From the NCBI GenBank assembly GCA_019454225.1, contig CP075370.1, forward strand, positions 2,470,001 through 2,534,000: DNA of 64,000 bases, written 5' to 3'. The position numbers and the translations under genes were made by a program. Every line of letters starts with the position of its first letter. Position 1 is the stretch's first letter. This document shows positions 18,186 through 26,793 of this stretch, one piece after another. The notes beneath the pieces were generated by a model. It had not been told where the DNA came from, made no database searches, and was given only the letters and a program-made list of their open reading frames with translations. This stretch comes from Paracoccaceae bacterium. GTDB taxonomy: Bacteria > Pseudomonadota > Alphaproteobacteria > Rhodobacterales > Rhodobacteraceae.

Positions 18186-19484
18186 CTACTTTTCCGGGAT
18201 CAGCCCGCGCGGGCTGAACCGCAGCACCAGCAGCAGGATGAGGCCCATGGTCAGCAGCCGCATGTGCGCGGCGGCATCGGCCAGGTGGCCCTTCAGCCAG
18301 GATCCGTCCGCAAGACCGGCTGTCAGCGCCCCCATCACGTAAAGCCCGATCGGTTCCACCATCACCCAGAGCCACCAGATCAGGAAACCACCCAGCACCG
18401 CGCCCCAGTTGTTGCCCGATCCGCCGACGATCACCATGACCCAGACAAGAAAGGTAAAGCGCAGCGGCTGATAGCTGCCAGGGGTCAACTGGCTGTCGAG
18501 CGTGGTCATCATCGCGCCCGCGATGCCGACCACGGCGCAGCCCAGCACGAAGACCTGCAGATGGCGGCGCGTCACGTCCTTGCCCATCGCCTCGGCCGCG
18601 ACCTCGTTGTCGCGGATGGCGCGCATCATCCGGCCCCAGGGCGATTTCAGCGACGCCTCGGTCAGCCAGACGATGATCAGCAGCACCACAAGAAACAGCC
18701 CGGCATACATCAGCTTGACGACCAGCGACGAGGCCGTGACCGGATCGAACCCCCATCGTGCGGCCCAGTCCAGAAATGCCGTCGAGCGCTGCAGGTCGAC
18801 CTCGTAGGGGACGGGGCGGGGCAGCGAGATCACGTTCTTCACGCCGCGCGCCAGCCAGTCCTCGTTCTTCAGCACCGCGATGACGATTTCGGCGATACCC
18901 AGCGTCGCAATGGCCAGATAATCGGACCGCAGGCCCAGCGCTGTCTTGCCGATCACCCAGGCAGCACCGGCGGCAAGAACACCTCCCGCCGGCCATGCCA
19001 GAAGCACGGGCAGACCCAACCCGCCCAGAAATCCTGTGGCGGCGGGGTTGACCGCTTCGACGGCGCCCACGGCAGGGTCGAACACCGCCCGGTAGACAAT
19101 GAAACCCACGACCAGCACCGCCAGCATCGCCAGCACGCGCGTCCGGCCCGGGGCCATCCGCTGCCATACCAGAACCGCCACCCCGATCGAGGCCGCGCCA
19201 AGGAGCAGGCCAAGCACGATTCCGGGTCCACCGGCGGCCCATGCCTCCGGTACGGGCGCAGCCGACACCAGCACCACGGCAAGCCCGCCAAGCGCGACGA
19301 ACCCCATGATGCCGACGTTGAACAGGCCCGCGTATCCCCACTGCATGTTCACGCCCAGCGCCATGACCGCCGAGATCAGCGCCATGTTGAAGATCGACAT
19401 GGCCAGGTTCCAGCTCTGGAAATGGCCGGTCAGCAGGAACAGGACGGCGACGCCCAGGAACAGCGCCGGGTTGCGCAGGGTCAT
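18186..19484 (-). CDS. livM: Branched-chain amino-acid ABC transporter permease LivM-like
   Basis: 432 aa, about ten hydrophobic segments. It contains the permease loop region typical of LivM (SDYLAIATLGIAEIVIAVL and the coupling segment SPWGRMMRAIRDNEVAAEAMG) and ends at PRGLIPEK. It has longer inserts than many LivM proteins: a stretch of about 60 residues rich in Ala/Gly and a hydrophobic segment around 85-150. It would form the transmembrane channel with LivH. The ATG overlaps the livH stop by four bases (ATGA), so the two are translationally coupled. It is the last gene of the liv operon. Confidence 0.92.
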   Translation of the reverse strand: MTLRNPALFLGVAVLFLLTGHFQSWNLAMSIFNMALISAVMALGVNMQWGYAGLFNVGIMGFVALGGLAVVLVSAAPVPEAWAAGGPGIVLGLLLGAASIGVAVLVWQRMAPGRTRVLAMLAVLVVGFIVYRAVFDPAVGAVEAVNPAATGFLGGLGLPVLLAWPAGGVLAAGAAWVIGKTALGLRSDYLAIATLGIAEIVIAVLKNEDWLARGVKNVISLPRPVPYEVDLQRSTAFLDWAARWGFDPVTASSLVVKLMYAGLFLVVLLIIVWLTEASLKSPWGRMMRAIRDNEVAAEAMGKDVTRRHLQVFVLGCAVVGIAGAMMTTLDSQLTPGSYQPLRFTFLVWVMVIVGGSGNNWGAVLGGFLIWWLWVMVEPIGLYVMGALTAGLADGSWLKGHLADAAAHMRLLTMGLILLLVLRFSPRGLIPEK

Positions 19485-20491
19485 ACCGATTTCCCCTTGA
19501 ATAGCCCGGTGGGCATGAACAGCAGGACGATGATCAGGATCGTGAAGCTGACCGCGAACTTGTAGTCGGTCGACATCAACTGGACCAGGCCTTCGGGCGC
19601 CATGCTTTCGGGCACCACATAGGTCACGACCTTCTTCCAGGCATAGGTCACCGTCACCTCCGAGAACGCGATGACAAATCCCCCCGCGATCGCGCCCAGC
19701 GGATTGCCAAGCCCGCCGACAATCGCCGAGGCGAAGATCGGCAGCAGAAGCTGGAAGTAGGTGAAGGGCTTGAAGCTCTTGTCCAGGCCGTAAAGAACCC
19801 CCGCGATGGTCGCTAGCGCCGCCGCGATGATCCAGGTAACCGCCACCACCCGGTCAGGGTTGATCCCAGACAGCAACGCCAGATCCTCGTTGTCGGAAAA
19901 CGCGCGCATCGACTTGCCGGTGCGCGTGCGGTTCAGGAACCAGAACAGCCAGGCCACCACCAGAATGGCGACGACCACGGTGATCACCTGCGTGGACCGC
20001 AGCGCCAGCCCCTCGGCCAGCCCGGTCATGGCGCGGAAATCGCCCGCCGATATCACGAACCGGGTGCCATCGGCGAAGTTCTGGTCGTCCACGCCGATGA
20101 TGAAGCGAACGACACCGTTCATCACGAACATGACGCCCAGCGACACGATGACCAGGATCGCGGGTGCCGCCTTCTGACGGCGGTAGAACCGGTACACGGC
20201 GCGATCGGTGCCCAGCACGAAAAGCGCGGTCGCACCGATGGCGAAGGGCAGGGCGATCAGCGCGGTGGGCAGCGGCCCGGCCGTTATGCCTGCGCCTTGC
20301 AGGGCCCAGGTTATGAGGATGGCGAAGGTGGTTCCCAGCGCCATGGTGTCGCCATGCGCGAAATTGGAGAACCGCAGGATACCGTAGATCAGCGTCACGC
20401 CCAGCGCGCCCAGGGCCAGTTGCGCGCCATAGGCCGTGGCCGGGATGAATACGAAGTTCAGGAAGGCGACAAGCGCGTTGAGAATGTCCAT
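19481..20491 (-). CDS. livH: Branched-chain amino-acid ABC transporter permease LivH-like
   Basis: 336 aa, multi-spanning inner-membrane permease. The N-terminal part runs ALGVTLIYGILRFSNFAHGDTMALG, a LivH signature, and the coupling loop reads RTGKSMRAFSDNEDLALLSGI. I place the start at ATG 20491, not the longer frame from 20524, because this ATG shares one base with the TGA of the upstream small gene (TGATG), the coupled arrangement seen throughout this operon. Confidence 0.93.
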   Translation of the reverse strand: MDILNALVAFLNFVFIPATAYGAQLALGALGVTLIYGILRFSNFAHGDTMALGTTFAILITWALQGAGITAGPLPTALIALPFAIGATALFVLGTDRAVYRFYRRQKAAPAILVIVSLGVMFVMNGVVRFIIGVDDQNFADGTRFVISAGDFRAMTGLAEGLALRSTQVITVVVAILVVAWLFWFLNRTRTGKSMRAFSDNEDLALLSGINPDRVVAVTWIIAAALATIAGVLYGLDKSFKPFTYFQLLLPIFASAIVGGLGNPLGAIAGGFVIAFSEVTVTYAWKKVVTYVVPESMAPEGLVQLMSTDYKFAVSFTILIIVLLFMPTGLFKGKSV

Positions 20492-20919
20492 CAGCCTTCG
20501 TCCCCTGTCTTGGCCGGCGTGCAATGGCCGTTGCCCGCGGCCAGCATCTCGGCAGAACTGTCGCCACGTCGGGTCTCGCTCTGGAACGCGCCCGTTGCCG
20601 AGATGCTGATGGTCAGAATGTCGGCCCCCTCGATGGAACCGGCATAGATGGTGGCCGCGTCGCGTCGCGTGACCGAAAGCGGCGACGCGCGCCCGGTGAT
20701 TTCAAGGGTTGCGCCATCGCCGGCATCCTCGGCGAGAATGCGGAAATCGGGGGGGAGCGGCGCGGCACAGTCGCCTGCGGCGCAGAAACGCTCGTACCGG
20801 CAGGCGGTGACAGTCTGGCCCGTGCCAGAGGGGCCGGGCATGATCACCGGAATGGTCAGCATGACGGTCGCCACGACCATGAACACCGCCACGACCAGTA
20901 CGAACTGCGCGTTCCCCAT
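20491..20919 (-). CDS. Membrane-anchored protein of unknown function inside liv operon
   Basis: 142 aa. One N-terminal hydrophobic segment (about residues 5-29) would anchor it or act as an uncleaved signal. The remainder is a small periplasmic domain with four cysteines in the first half (ACRYERFCAAGDCAAP), possibly disulphide-bonded, followed by beta-strand-like sequence. I do not recognise a family. It lies 3 bp after livF and overlaps livH by one base, so it is certainly translated with the transporter. Not part of the canonical liv gene set; its role is unknown. Confidence 0.75.
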   Translation of the reverse strand: MGNAQFVLVVAVFMVVATVMLTIPVIMPGPSGTGQTVTACRYERFCAAGDCAAPLPPDFRILAEDAGDGATLEITGRASPLSVTRRDAATIYAGSIEGADILTISISATGAFQSETRRGDSSAEMLAAGNGHCTPAKTGDEG

Positions 20920-20922
20920 GCG

Positions 20923-21633
20923 TCAGCCACCAAGGAACGACCGACGCACCTCGGGGTCCGCCATCAGCGCGGCCCCGGTGTCGGTAAATCGGTTCGCGCC
21001 CTGGACCAGCACATATCCCTTGTGGGCAATCTCCAGTGCCTGCCGCGCGTTCTGTTCCACCATCAGGATCGAGATTCCGGTGCGCGCCACCTCGATGATC
21101 CGGTCGAACAGCTCGTCCATGACGATCGGGCTGACGCCTGCCGTGGGTTCGTCCAGCATCAGGACCTGCGGCTGGGTCATCAGCGCCCGGCCCACCGCAA
21201 CCTGCTGGCGCTGTCCACCCGACAGCTCGCCCGCCGCCTGCCGCCGCTTGTCGCGCAGGATGGGGAAAAGGTGGAACACCTGTTCCATCGTGGCGCGAAT
21301 GTCGTCACGGCGCAGGAAGGCGCCCATTTCCAGGTTCTCCTCGACGGTCATCGAGGTGAAGATGTTCGACGTCTGCGGCACGAAGGCCATGCCCTTTGCC
21401 ACGCGGTCCTGCGGTGACAGCGTGGTGATGTCCTCGCCCGCAAGCCGCACGCCGCCCTCGCGCAGGCGCAACATGCCGAACACCGCCTTCATGGCGGTCG
21501 ACTTGCCCGCTCCGTTCGGGCCGACGATGACTGCGATCTCGCCCTTTTCGACCGCGATAGTGCAGCCATGCAGGATGTCGGCGCCGCCATAGCCGCCCGT
21601 CATGTTCTCTCCGATCAGGAAGGGTTCGGCCAT
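20923..21633 (-). CDS. livF: Branched-chain amino-acid ABC transporter ATPase LivF-like
   Basis: 236 aa. Walker A GPNGAGKST, signature LSGGQRQQVAVGRAL, Walker B VLMLDEPTAG and the late MVEQNA histidine-loop region typical of LivF (EQN replaces EHD). It hydrolyses ATP to drive import through LivHM. ATG 21633 shares a base with the stop of the upstream small gene; the codon before it (GTG, 21636) could also initiate. Confidence 0.95.
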   Translation of the reverse strand: MAEPFLIGENMTGGYGGADILHGCTIAVEKGEIAVIVGPNGAGKSTAMKAVFGMLRLREGGVRLAGEDITTLSPQDRVAKGMAFVPQTSNIFTSMTVEENLEMGAFLRRDDIRATMEQVFHLFPILRDKRRQAAGELSGGQRQQVAVGRALMTQPQVLMLDEPTAGVSPIVMDELFDRIIEVARTGISILMVEQNARQALEIAHKGYVLVQGANRFTDTGAALMADPEVRRSFLGG

Positions 21634-22151
21634 CACCGCCCCTCCCCAGCCGGGCGGATCAGCGCGGCGACCTCGCGCGACCGGGCATCGATCAGGCCGG
21701 GTTCCGTGTCACCCGGCCCGGTGAGCATCAGCATCATGCGGTTCCCGCCGCCTTCGACGATCATCGTCGCGCGCAGGATCGTCGGATCGCCGGCGAAAGT
21801 GATCGATTGCACCTTTCGCGCCACCGTCATCCCGTCGAGCGACAGACTGTCGGCCTGCAGGGTGCTGTGCGCCTCGCCGTCGAGCATAGCGGTCAGCAAT
21901 CCGTCAAGTGCCGCCGCGACATGCGGGTCCGCGTCGTCGCGCGCCGCCCAGTGCTCGGTGAAATCCAGCGTCAGGGCCCCGAGGTGCAGCGCCGCGCCGT
22001 CACCGAACTGTTCCCATTCCGCGATGGCCCAGTCCGACGCGCCGGGGCAGATGTCGAAATGCGGCGTGATCGGCGCGCAGTCTGCGGCCGAGGCCGCCGA
22101 GGCAACGGACAGGGCGGCCAGAAGTGCCGCGCCAAGCAGCCGGTCACACAT
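21633..22151 (-). CDS. Secreted protein of unknown function inside liv operon
   Basis: 172 aa. Clear N-terminal signal peptide with likely cleavage after ASA (about residue 22), then a small periplasmic domain with two early cysteines (DCAP and DICPG). No family recognised. Its ATG overlaps the livG stop by eight bases and its stop touches livF, so it belongs to the transport operon. It might be an accessory binding or stability factor, but nothing in the sequence proves that. Confidence 0.75.
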   Translation of the reverse strand: MCDRLLGAALLAALSVASAASAADCAPITPHFDICPGASDWAIAEWEQFGDGAALHLGALTLDFTEHWAARDDADPHVAAALDGLLTAMLDGEAHSTLQADSLSLDGMTVARKVQSITFAGDPTILRATMIVEGGGNRMMLMLTGPGDTEPGLIDARSREVAALIRPAGEGR

Positions 22152-22935
22152 GGAACCCCTCCGCCTTGGCCTTGTTCTTCAGCCCCGTGCCCAGATAGGC
22201 CTCGATCACACGCTCGTCGTTCTTGACCTCGTCCACCGTGCCCTGCGCCAGAACCCTGCCCTCGGCCATCACGATGACAGGGTCGCAAAGGCGGGCAATG
22301 AAGTCCATGTCGTGCTCGATCACGCAGAACGTGTAACCGCGCTCGCGGTTCAGGCGCAGGATCGCGTCGGCGATGGTGTTCAGCAGCGTCCGGTTGACCC
22401 CTGCGCCCACCTCGTCCAGGAATACGATCTTGGCCTCGACCATCATGGTCCTGCCCAGTTCCAGAAGCTTCTTCTGCCCGCCGGAAATCTGGCTGGCCTT
22501 CTGGTCGGCCAGATGGCTGATCGTCAGGAACTCCAGTACCGCGTCGGCCTGGTCGCGGATGCGCCGTTCCTCTTCGGCCACGCGGCCACGGCGGAACCAC
22601 GTGTTCCAAAGCCGCTCGCCCGACTGGTTCGCGGGCACCATCATCAGGTTCTCGCGCACCGTCATCGACCCGAATTCATGGGCGATCTGAAAGGTGCGCA
22701 GAAGACCCTTGTGGAACAGGTCATGCGGAGGAAGGCCGGTGATGTCCTCGCCGGCCATGGTGACGCGGCCGGACGTCGGCGTGTAGCGCCCCGCGATGCA
22801 GTTGAACAGCGTGGTCTTCCCGGCACCGTTGGGCCCGATCAACCCGGTGATCGAGCCGGTCTCGATCCGCAGCGATGCGCCGTCGACGGCGCGGAAGCCG
22901 CCGAAATGCTTGTGAAGGTCCTCGACGACGATCAT
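22144..22935 (-). CDS. livG: Branched-chain amino-acid ABC transporter ATPase LivG-like
   Basis: 263 aa. Walker A GPNGAGKTT, LSGGQ-equivalent ISGGQKKLLELGR, Walker B IVFLDEVGAG and FCVIEHDMDFI. In Walker B the usual DEPxAG is DEVGAG. The frame extends upstream to 23031, but ATG 22935, preceded by AAAGGGGAA, gives the normal N-terminus (MIVVEDLHKHFGG). It pairs with LivF as the ATPase of the importer. Confidence 0.93.
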   Translation of the reverse strand: MIVVEDLHKHFGGFRAVDGASLRIETGSITGLIGPNGAGKTTLFNCIAGRYTPTSGRVTMAGEDITGLPPHDLFHKGLLRTFQIAHEFGSMTVRENLMMVPANQSGERLWNTWFRRGRVAEEERRIRDQADAVLEFLTISHLADQKASQISGGQKKLLELGRTMMVEAKIVFLDEVGAGVNRTLLNTIADAILRLNRERGYTFCVIEHDMDFIARLCDPVIVMAEGRVLAQGTVDEVKNDERVIEAYLGTGLKNKAKAEGFHV

Positions 22936-23013
22936 GCGCCGGGTTCCCCTTTCCCCGTTGTTGCGATCTCCATCGGCGGCAGCGCCACCCCGGGACCGCT
23001 TGTTCTTGTGTGG

Positions 23014-23042
23014 CAACGGCCCGGGAAGCACCCGGGCCGTTG
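23014..23042 (-). promoter_or_regulatory. Strong intercistronic hairpin between livK and livG
   Basis: Perfect 12-bp inverted repeat (23014-23025 with 23031-23042) around a 5-nt loop, in the 126-bp gap after livK. On the transcribed (minus) strand it is not followed by a T-run, so it looks less like a full terminator than like an RNA-stabilising or attenuating hairpin that would keep livK mRNA more abundant than the downstream genes. Confidence 0.6.
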
Positions 23043-23061
23043 TCGTCCTGTCGTCAGGCGG

Positions 23062-24249
23062 TCAGCGGTAGCGCACCACCGCCAGCTTGCCGTCCTTGAA
23101 CTCGATCTCGCGGTAGCTGCCTGCAGCCTCGCGGCCGTTCACGAATTCGACGTTGGTCGCGCCCTGATAGTCGATGTCGCCGCCCGAACGGATGATCTCC
23201 AGCGCCTTGCCAAGCTCGCCGGGCTGGATCGGCTCGCCCGGCGCGTTGCCAAGCTCGAGGATCTTGTCCTTGAAGACCTTCGAGTCGGTCGAACCGGAGG
23301 CTTCCATCGCCATCAGGATCAACGCTGCTGCGTCATAGCTTTCCGCCGAGAAGGGCGAGGTTCCGTCGAAGCCGCCGGCCTTGGCCATCTCGTGGAAAAT
23401 GCCCGCGCCCTCGGCCGAGGATGCCGGATTCTGGCCGAACGATCCGTTGATCTCGGCCCCGAAGCGATCTTCCAGGGCCTGGCTGACCATGCCGTCCGGG
23501 AACACGAAGGTCGAGAACGCGCCGCTGTCGAGCGAGGCACGCAGCACGCCGCCGCCGCCCTGGTCGATATAGCCCGCCAGCACCAGCGCATCGCCGCCCG
23601 CCGCCGCCAGCGCGGCAACCTCGGCCGAATAGTCGGCCTTGCCGTCCTCATGCGCGGCGTTGATCGTGACCTTGCCGCCCGCAGCCTCGAAGGCCGCCTG
23701 GAAGCTGTCGGCCAGACCCTTGCCGTAGTCGTTGTTGGTGTAGGTCACGGCGACGGTCTTGATCCCGCGATCCATGATGTTCTCGGTCATCACGACGCCT
23801 TGCCGCGCATCGGAAGGCGAGGTGCGGAAGAACAGGCCGTCGGTCTCGGCGGTCGTCAGGCCCGGCGAGGTCGCCGAGGGCGAAATCATCAGGACGCCGT
23901 TCGGACGCGCAACGTTCTGCAGGATCGCATTGGTCACGCCCGAGCAGTCGGCCCCCATGATCGCATTCACACGGTCCGAGGTGATCAGGCGCTCGGCCGC
24001 AGCCGTTGCCGCAGCGGCATCGACGCAGGTCGAGTCCGCGCGCACGCCCGTCGCGGTCTGCCCGCCCAGAATGCCGCCGGCGGCATTGATCTCGGCGATC
24101 GCCAGTTCGGCGCCCTGCGCCATCTGCGGCGTCAGCGATTCGAGCGGGCCGGTGAACCCAAGGATGATCCCGAGCTTGATGTCCTGGGCCTGGGCGGCAC
24201 CCGCAGCAAGGCCAAGGGTCGCGGCCGAGGCCAGAAGCAGTTTTTTCAT
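23062..24249 (-). CDS. livK: ABC transporter periplasmic amino-acid-binding protein LivK-like
   Basis: 395 aa. Signal peptide with cleavage after AQA (about residue 22), then a type I periplasmic-binding protein fold starting IKLGIILGFTGP, with the DSTCVDAAAA and GADCSGVTNAI segments characteristic of the Leu/Ile/Val-binding family. ATG 24249 follows GGGAGA at ideal spacing; the longer frame to 24339 is not needed. First gene of the liv operon. The ligand may be a branched-chain amino acid or, given the downstream dimethylglycine-dehydrogenase-like gene, a methylated amine; this is inference. Confidence 0.92.
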   Translation of the reverse strand: MKKLLLASAATLGLAAGAAQAQDIKLGIILGFTGPLESLTPQMAQGAELAIAEINAAGGILGGQTATGVRADSTCVDAAAATAAAERLITSDRVNAIMGADCSGVTNAILQNVARPNGVLMISPSATSPGLTTAETDGLFFRTSPSDARQGVVMTENIMDRGIKTVAVTYTNNDYGKGLADSFQAAFEAAGGKVTINAAHEDGKADYSAEVAALAAAGGDALVLAGYIDQGGGGVLRASLDSGAFSTFVFPDGMVSQALEDRFGAEINGSFGQNPASSAEGAGIFHEMAKAGGFDGTSPFSAESYDAAALILMAMEASGSTDSKVFKDKILELGNAPGEPIQPGELGKALEIIRSGGDIDYQGATNVEFVNGREAAGSYREIEFKDGKLAVVRYR

Positions 24250-24313
24250 TGAACTCTCCCATGTTGGATCGAAATCCTGCGAAGAACCTAGTCCGCGCCC
24301 AGGTAAAAGAAAA

Positions 24314-24328
24314 GCGCACAGTGTGCGC
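24314..24328. promoter_or_regulatory. 15-bp perfect palindrome upstream of livK
   Basis: GCGCACAGTGTGCGC is a perfect inverted repeat with a single central base, 65 bp before the livK start and in the 240-bp divergent gap with the sugar dehydrogenase gene. It has the shape of an operator for a dimeric regulator; the regulator is not identified. Confidence 0.45.
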
Positions 24329-24489
24329 CGGGCGCGCAAAGACAGGTCTCCCGTGCGGCAACGGGGCGGGATGCGCGCAGGGGTTGTCCGGTCGCTGACG
24401 CAGAGGTGAGCCTTGCGTGAACCCCGGGCTATTGCCGCACGGGGGCGTGGCGATCACGTTGCATCAGGCAAACCCGGACAGGAGGCATC

Positions 24490-25602
24490 ATGACCCCCCG
24501 ATCGCACCCCACACGCCGCAGCCTCCTGTCGTCGCTGGCCGGCGCAGCCGTGGCGCTTCCGTGGCTGTCGCGCGGGCTTGCCGCACAGGGTCTTGGCGCC
24601 GAGGCCATGGCAACCGGTCTCGACCAGCCATGGAGCCTGGCGTTCCTGCCCGGTGGCGCGTTTCTGGTCACGGAACGCGGCGGGAACCTTCTGCACTACG
24701 CCGCCCCCTCCGCCCGACCGCGGAGGGTGAAGGGCGTTCCCGAGGTCAGGGCATCAGGCCAGGGAGGGTTGCTTGATGTGATGGTGCCCCGCGACTTTGC
24801 CACGTCGCGCCGCATCTGGCTCAGCTATTCCCATCCCGGCGGGAATGGCGCGTCCACCGGCCTCGGCGTCGGGCGCCTCTCTGCGGACGGAGCCGCGATC
24901 GAGGGCTTTGCCCGGGTCCATTCCGGCCCGCCCTCGTCGCGCGGCCAGCACTTCGGATCGCGCGTGGTCGAGGCGCGGGACGGATCGGTCTTTCTGACCA
25001 CGGGCGACCGGGGGCAGGGGCCGCTGGCCCAGGATCCGTCGCGGCCGGAGGGCAAGGTCTTGCGCTTCGACGCGGACGGCCGCGCCCGGACAGCGCCCGC
25101 CTTTGCCGGGCAGGCCGTTGTTCCCGGTCTGTGGTCCCTGGGGCACCGCAACATCCAGGGTGCGGCACTGGATGGGCAAGGCCGCCTGTGGACCGTCGAG
25201 CATGGCGCGCGCGGCGGCGACGAGATCAACCAGCCGCAGGCCGGGCGCAACTATGGCTGGCCGGTCATCACCTATGGCGTGAACTACAACGGCGCCCCCA
25301 TTGGCGAAGGCACGGCGCGGGCCGGGATGGAGCAGCCGGCGCATTACTGGGACCCCTCGATCGCGCCTTCGGGCCTGGTCATTCATTCGGGGCGCGGGAT
25401 TCCGGCCTGGCGGGGTCATTTCCTGACAGGCAGCCTGAACAGCGATCACATCGCCCGCCTCGACCCGGCGAACGGATGGCGCGAGACGCGGCTGGCGGGG
25501 CGCGAGACGGCGCGCGTGCGCGATGTGCGCGAGGCGCCGGACGGATCCCTGTGGTTCCTGTCGGTCGGGCGCGGAACGCTGTGGCGGCTGGCGGCCACCT
25601 GA
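24490..25602 (+). CDS. PQQ-dependent sugar (aldose) dehydrogenase, GSDH family, Tat-exported
   Basis: 370 aa. The N-terminus carries a twin-arginine signal (TRRSLLSS and a hydrophobic run, cleavage probably after GLAAQ region, about residue 33). The mature part is a six-bladed propeller of the glucose/sorbosone dehydrogenase family, with the motifs LDQPWSLAFLPGG, GDRGQG, GHRNIQG and WTVEHGARGGDEIN that line the PQQ/calcium site in relatives such as the E. coli soluble aldose dehydrogenase. It would oxidise aldose sugars in the periplasm. AGGAGG stands directly before the ATG. It is divergent from livK. Confidence 0.88.
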   Translation: MTPRSHPTRRSLLSSLAGAAVALPWLSRGLAAQGLGAEAMATGLDQPWSLAFLPGGAFLVTERGGNLLHYAAPSARPRRVKGVPEVRASGQGGLLDVMVPRDFATSRRIWLSYSHPGGNGASTGLGVGRLSADGAAIEGFARVHSGPPSSRGQHFGSRVVEARDGSVFLTTGDRGQGPLAQDPSRPEGKVLRFDADGRARTAPAFAGQAVVPGLWSLGHRNIQGAALDGQGRLWTVEHGARGGDEINQPQAGRNYGWPVITYGVNYNGAPIGEGTARAGMEQPAHYWDPSIAPSGLVIHSGRGIPAWRGHFLTGSLNSDHIARLDPANGWRETRLAGRETARVRDVREAPDGSLWFLSVGRGTLWRLAAT

Positions 25603-25625
25603 ACCGCCAGCGGTCGCCCGCGCGA

Positions 25626-26642
25626 TCAGAACGACAGGCGGGGAACCGGCACCGACCCTTGCGTGCCGCGTTCGCGGTAGGGGGTCGTGTTGTAATGTGC
25701 CCGGTAGCATTTCGAGAAATGCGAGGGGCTCGCAAACCCGCATGCAAGCGCGACGTTGATCACGCTCAGGTCGGTCTGCATCAGCAGGTTGCGCGCCTTC
25801 TGCAGGCGCAGTTCCATGTAGTACTTCTTCGGGCTGCGGTTCAGATAGCGGCGGAACAGGCGTTCGAGCTGCCGCGTGCTCATCCCCACATCTTCGGCCA
25901 GATCGGACGGACTGACCGGTTCCTCGATCATCGCCTCCATCTGCTGGATGACCTGCGACAGCTTCGGATGCCGAACGCCGATCCGCGTGGGGATCGACAG
26001 GCGCTGTGTGTCCTGATCGGTGCGAATCTGGCTGTAGATCAACTGATCGGCCACCGTGTTGGCGATGTCGTCGCCGTGATCCGCCGCGATGATCTTCAGC
26101 ATCAGGTCCAGTGACGCGATGCCCCCGGCGGTCGTCATCCGGTTGCCGTCGATCACGAAGACCGACTTCGTCAGCTTCACCGTCTCGAACTCCTCAAGGA
26201 AACCGTCCTGATTCTCCCAGTGGATCGTGGCCTTCTTGCCGTCGAGCAGCCCGGCCCGCGCCACTGCCCAGGCGCCGGTGCAAAGACCGCCGACGGTGAC
26301 GCCACGCCGCGCCTCGCGCCGCAGCCAGTTCAGAACACCCTTGGTCGCGGCTTTCTGGACGTCGATTCCGCCACAGACCAGCAGCGTGTCGTCACGCTCG
26401 ATCTCGTCCAGTCCGATGTCGAGCCGGAATTCGGCCCCGTTCGAGCAGGTCACGCTCTTGCCGCCCTCTCCGGCCAGCAGCCAGCTGTAGAGCGGCCGAC
26501 CGGATACCCGGTTCGCGATGCGCAGGGGTTCGATGGCCCCCGCGAACGCCAGCATCGTGAAACGGTCAAGCAGCAGGAACACAAACCGGCGCGGGCCGCT
26601 GTGCTTGGCCGTCGCCGTGGCCTTCTTCTGGGGGGAGGACAT
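25626..26642 (-). CDS. GlxA-family regulator (DJ-1/PfpI domain plus AraC-type HTH), GbdR-like
   Basis: 338 aa. Residues about 15-185 form a DJ-1/PfpI-like amidotransferase fold with CTGAW at the nucleophile elbow. Residues about 225-325 are an AraC-type DNA-binding domain with two helix-turn-helices ([18 protein letters not shown] and [23 protein letters not shown]). This architecture is used by regulators such as ArgR and GbdR of Pseudomonas, which control arginine and glycine-betaine/dimethylglycine catabolism. The nearby dimethylglycine-dehydrogenase-like gene makes a GbdR-like role attractive but unproven. ATG 26642 is preferred over the long open extension to 26801. It is divergent from the DAHP synthase gene. 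Confidence 0.88.
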   Translation of the reverse strand: MSSPQKKATATAKHSGPRRFVFLLLDRFTMLAFAGAIEPLRIANRVSGRPLYSWLLAGEGGKSVTCSNGAEFRLDIGLDEIERDDTLLVCGGIDVQKAATKGVLNWLRREARRGVTVGGLCTGAWAVARAGLLDGKKATIHWENQDGFLEEFETVKLTKSVFVIDGNRMTTAGGIASLDLMLKIIAADHGDDIANTVADQLIYSQIRTDQDTQRLSIPTRIGVRHPKLSQVIQQMEAMIEEPVSPSDLAEDVGMSTRQLERLFRRYLNRSPKKYYMELRLQKARNLLMQTDLSVINVALACGFASPSHFSKCYRAHYNTTPYRERGTQGSVPVPRLSF

Positions 26643-26793
26643 GCCTGCGACCTGTCTGCGTCGTTTTCCGGCGCCAAGGAAGCAGGAAACCGCGCGCCCT
26701 GCAAGGGTCCGGCCGTGCCGGTCCGGCCTTTCCCCTTTGCACCCCGGCGCCTTTCCCCCTATACCGCCGCCGTTACCGCGAACGGAGGGGATC

